A stretch of 60,000 nt of DNA. Origin: Liolophura sinensis. Taxonomy: Eukaryota > Mollusca > Polyplacophora > Chitonida > Chitonidae. Shown in pieces: positions 58,020-60,000 of the stretch; within the stretch, counting starts at the first letter, position 1, and every line of letters begins with the position of its first letter. The notes under the pieces are model-generated. The model saw only the letters and a program-made list of their open reading frames with translations. It had not been told where the DNA came from and did not search any database. The stretch lies in the NCBI RefSeq assembly GCF_032854445.1, contig NC_088307.1, forward strand, positions 2,420,001 through 2,480,000, read 5' to 3'. The position numbers and the translations under genes were made by a program.

Positions 58020-58392
58020 TTTGTGTGAAGTAAACGAACTTCTTGTTCAGTACCAGGCTTCTACATACTTAAATCCATTTGTGTCAGAGAAACATTTTAT
58101 ACATGCAAGTAGCATCGACTGCTAACCAAAATACACAGACGTACAGTATGACCTCATTTACGTTTCCGGTTTGCCCACATCCAAAACGAGGCTTATGTCA
58201 ATTTTAGTTTGTACGGTAATAAAGATTATGCAGCAATTTAAATGATTGTTTGACAGTCCGCGATGTGATATGCACATAGAACACCTCATCCAAACAATGA
58301 CATCGCTGTTGAGACGTGAAATAATGCATAAATCGACCATTTTAAATATTCTGATTATTACCCACAATCCTTTGTGATATTATTGAGTCAAA
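58020..58392. promoter_or_regulatory. Putative bidirectional promoter between STXBP1 and a - strand gene
   Basis: 373 bp separate the + strand STXBP1 ATG from the - strand ATG at 58019. The interval has no TATA box at a suitable place. It holds an ETS-like TTTCCGGTTT near 58164, a CRE-like TGACCTCA near 58149, and ACCCACAATCCTTTG near 58360, which resembles the ZNF143/Staf motif. A YY1-like AAAATGGCG lies on the STXBP1 start codon. CpGs are more frequent than in flanking introns. Motif matches were made by eye, so the promoter role is inferred mainly from position. Confidence 0.55.
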
Positions 58393-58420
58393 ATGGCGTT
58401 GAAAGGTGCTGTGCACGAAA
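58393..58420 (+). CDS. STXBP1: STXBP1 (Munc18/unc-18/Rop) coding exon 1, start codon
   Basis: This is the start exon of the syntaxin-binding SM protein continued at 59691. It reads ATG plus eight codons (MALKGAVHE) plus the first base of a Lys codon, followed by the donor GTAGGT. Joined to the next exon it gives about ten residues before the IINDVV block, the same length and MALK-type start as known invertebrate Munc18 proteins. The phase-1 break inside that Lys codon matches the intron position I recall for vertebrate STXBP1 exon 1. The ATG sits in an AAAATGGCG context, which also resembles a YY1 site. Only the N-terminal strand of the Sec1 fold is encoded here. The call depends on exon 2, because 28 bp alone would not be recognisable. 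Confidence 0.87.
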
Positions 58421-59690
58421 GTAGGTATTGGGTATATAACAACGATTTTTTTGTGAAACACAGTCATATAACGCCTTGAGGATACAAATGTCGTCCAAAA
58501 CACAGCTTTCTTAAGTGTTTTAGACGAGTTGTCCGTCGTAATCTGGTCTATGCAGCCAGAAAACAGTAAGCAAAGCCGACAAGTGCCGTTGAAATGTTTG
58601 TTTCCTCCCATCAGCCACCATTCGATATTTATGTTGCTACGTCGTACTCAACATAAAACATTTCATGTGTTGGCAGTGTATTGAGGAAAACCATTGTCTG
58701 GCATGTTGACGTAACCTCTGCTCATCTCTATGTAATTTTACCGTTTATTCTCAAATATTATCATCATTTGTTTTCATCGATGACACTAATTAACGTGCGG
58801 TTAAATGAGAGGTTGGAGCAAGGAAAGAGGATTGGTTGGCCCAGTGTCAGTATATGTCAGTATGTGACTGGGTGGGGTGTCATGTCTGGTGTCTTTGGCA
58901 TGGTACTTCAGTGGCAGCATGGACTCGCCCTGCCACAAGAAGACACCCTTTATGTACACACACCTAATAACCCTTGTCATCGTATGACTGAAAAATTGTT
59001 AAGGACGACGTTAAACCCCAAGCATTCATTCATTTTACAACAATCTGCAGACCATAGCTGTGAATGTTATGCAGAGCTTTGTATTCTTTCAAACAATTCT
59101 TCATCTGGTCATGAATGCCATTGCTGTACTTGGGAGTTGGGATCTAATTATCACTCAGTGGCTTATGACTACACCTAGTGGTGGCATGCTTGGTACATAT
59201 AACACATGTACATTAAATATCAGTTTGACTGAAATTCTACATTGCAAGTGGTATTTTCATCCAGAGTAACTTGCTTTGTTGCATTGAGTGTCCTAGTGGT
59301 ACACAGCTGGGAGTGTGGATTATTCTCCCGTATAGCTACATGTACCATGTTATGTATTTTCTGGGTCTTACAATGGTATCATTATGGCAAGACAGACCAG
59401 GGCCTCATTTTTAAGGAGCACGATCACTCCCTTGCCCCTGCATGCCTGATCCATTATCCAGTTACGCTTTTTATTGCGCACCTCGTAAAAATCTCTTCAT
59501 CCTTAATCAAATTTGTTGTGCTATCATTCAACAGAAAAACATCAATGACCTTCTCACAGGGCTTTCTTAAGAACCACTTTCTGATATTGTATTAAATATA
59601 AAAAATATAATAAAATATATATTAAAAATAAATATAATAATATATAAAAATATTCACAAAGCCTGTTTATCAAATGCTGGATATTTTCAG
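58421..59690 (+). other. STXBP1: STXBP1 intron 1
   Basis: This 1270-bp intron separates the two coding exons. Its first 250 bp carry several CpGs, as expected next to a promoter. The middle carries a dispersed repeat (58800-59035), and the end is an AT-rich run of AAATATA-type sequence just before the acceptor. The long + frames through it (165 and 117 codons) are repeat-derived or chance frames. A 33-codon - strand ORF starting near 58622 (MVADGRKQ) has no donor and is not called. Confidence 0.85.
58800..59035 (+). mobile_element. Retroposon-type repeat in STXBP1 intron 1
   Basis: GTGACTGGGTGGGGTGTCAT, CTTCAGTGGCAGCATGG, GTATGACTGAAAAATTGTTA, ACGACGTTAAACCCCAAGCA, ending in CATTCATTC. I recall this tail type from mollusc repeats. 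It explains most of the 165-codon frame over it. Confidence 0.6.
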
Positions 59691-59822
59691 AGATCATTAA
59701 TGACGTTGTCCGTGCGTCAAAGAAGAACGGAGAATGGAAAGTGATGGTGGTGGACCAGCTGAGCATGAGAATGCTCTCCTCCTGCTGCAAGATGCACGAG
59801 GTCATGTCAGAAGGAATCACAT
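59691..59822 (+). CDS. STXBP1: STXBP1 (Munc18/unc-18/Rop) coding exon 2
   Basis: Munc18-1/UNC-18 is a cytosolic SM protein. It clamps syntaxin-1 and templates SNARE assembly for synaptic and other regulated exocytosis. The exon encodes 43 full codons of the N-terminal domain 1, including the block [20 protein letters not shown] and then [11 protein letters not shown], close to the residues conserved from flies to mammals. The acceptor is TATTTTCAG at 59690 and the exon enters in phase 1. It ends after the first base of a T-starting codon (Leu in many invertebrate Munc18s) at the donor GTTAGT. Both boundaries coincide with the outer boundaries of human coding exons 2 and 3, but the human intron between them is absent. 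About 540 residues of the usual ~590 lie beyond the window. The overlapping MESDGGG frame is a shadow. Confidence 0.97.
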
Positions 59823-60000
59823 GTTAGTCTGCCCTCCTTCACACCCAAGCATGTTCAGATATGTACGAAAAATCAGGGTTCGGGTATCCTCTTACTACCC
59901 TGAGGAGCTAAACCAAGGTTTACATATAATACTGGACTTAATATAAGTTATACATCCAGCTGGTGGGCTTAGCCTTACTGTACATAATACAGATAAGAGC
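59823..60000 (+). other. STXBP1: STXBP1 intron 2, start
   Basis: Follows the donor GTTAGTCTGCC. No second exon before the window ends. Confidence 0.85.

Noticed and set aside
58342-58622. - strand ORFs across STXBP1 exon 1
   Set aside because: CpG-rich promoter-side sequence keeps frames open; no donor precedes the stops.
58681-59178. 165-codon ORF, the longest frame
   Set aside because: It lies in STXBP1 intron 1 and is mostly a dispersed retroposon-type repeat with a GTTAAACCCCAAGCATTC tail.
59242-59595. 117-codon ORF in STXBP1 intron 1
   Set aside because: It has no splice context, composition is background-like, and it sits inside an intron fixed by two recognised exons.
59734-59946. 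[16 protein letters not shown]
   Set aside because: It is the wrong frame of STXBP1 exon 2; the exon reads in the frame giving [14 protein letters not shown].

Overview
This looks like a piece of a metazoan nuclear genome, most likely a mollusc or another lophotrochozoan. The window is AT-rich and intron-dominated, with very short exons bounded by GT/AG. It is full of tRNA-derived SINEs of a type I associate with mollusc genomes, and the palindromic word ACATGTA recurs throughout. There is no operon-like gene packing and no long ORF. The species call rests on general look and repeat recognition, not on a search. A 200-N assembly gap sits at 43631-43830.

The one gene that can be named with confidence is at the right edge on the + strand: the 5' end of the Munc18/Sec1-family gene STXBP1 (unc-18/Rop). 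Its start exon is at 58393-58420 and its second coding exon at 59691-59822. The gene runs off the window.

About 370 bp upstream, on the - strand, lies a candidate start exon (57995-58019, MSGRAEKQ) that makes a head-to-head pair with STXBP1. Two more - strand candidate start exons lie at 20015-20090 and 14056-14104. All three end in phase 1 with a G. A 206-bp internal - strand exon at 6459-6664 has strong splice sites and accepts phase 1. The simplest reading is one unidentified - strand gene, more than 51 kb long, with alternative first exons, whose introns fill most of the window. Reading frames and splice phases fit this model, but no transcript evidence is available here.

The rest is intronic or intergenic. 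It holds SINE copies (five with target-site duplications visible by eye), MITE-like elements with terminal inverted repeats, LINE-like 3' tails, and an old dispersed ~200-bp repeat. Tandem arrays include 184 bp x 4.2 at 1-777, ~31 bp x 9-10 at 18.8 kb, 49 bp x 3.9 at 22.3 kb, 47 bp x 11 at 35.3 kb and ~21 bp x ~20 at 42.1 kb. There are also (TA)n tracts and poly-C/poly-G runs. A few + strand exon-like islands (11.1, 31.5, 43.3 and 44.6 kb) have good splice signals but no recognisable product. I found no rRNA, stand-alone tRNA, CRISPR array or bacterial-type system.
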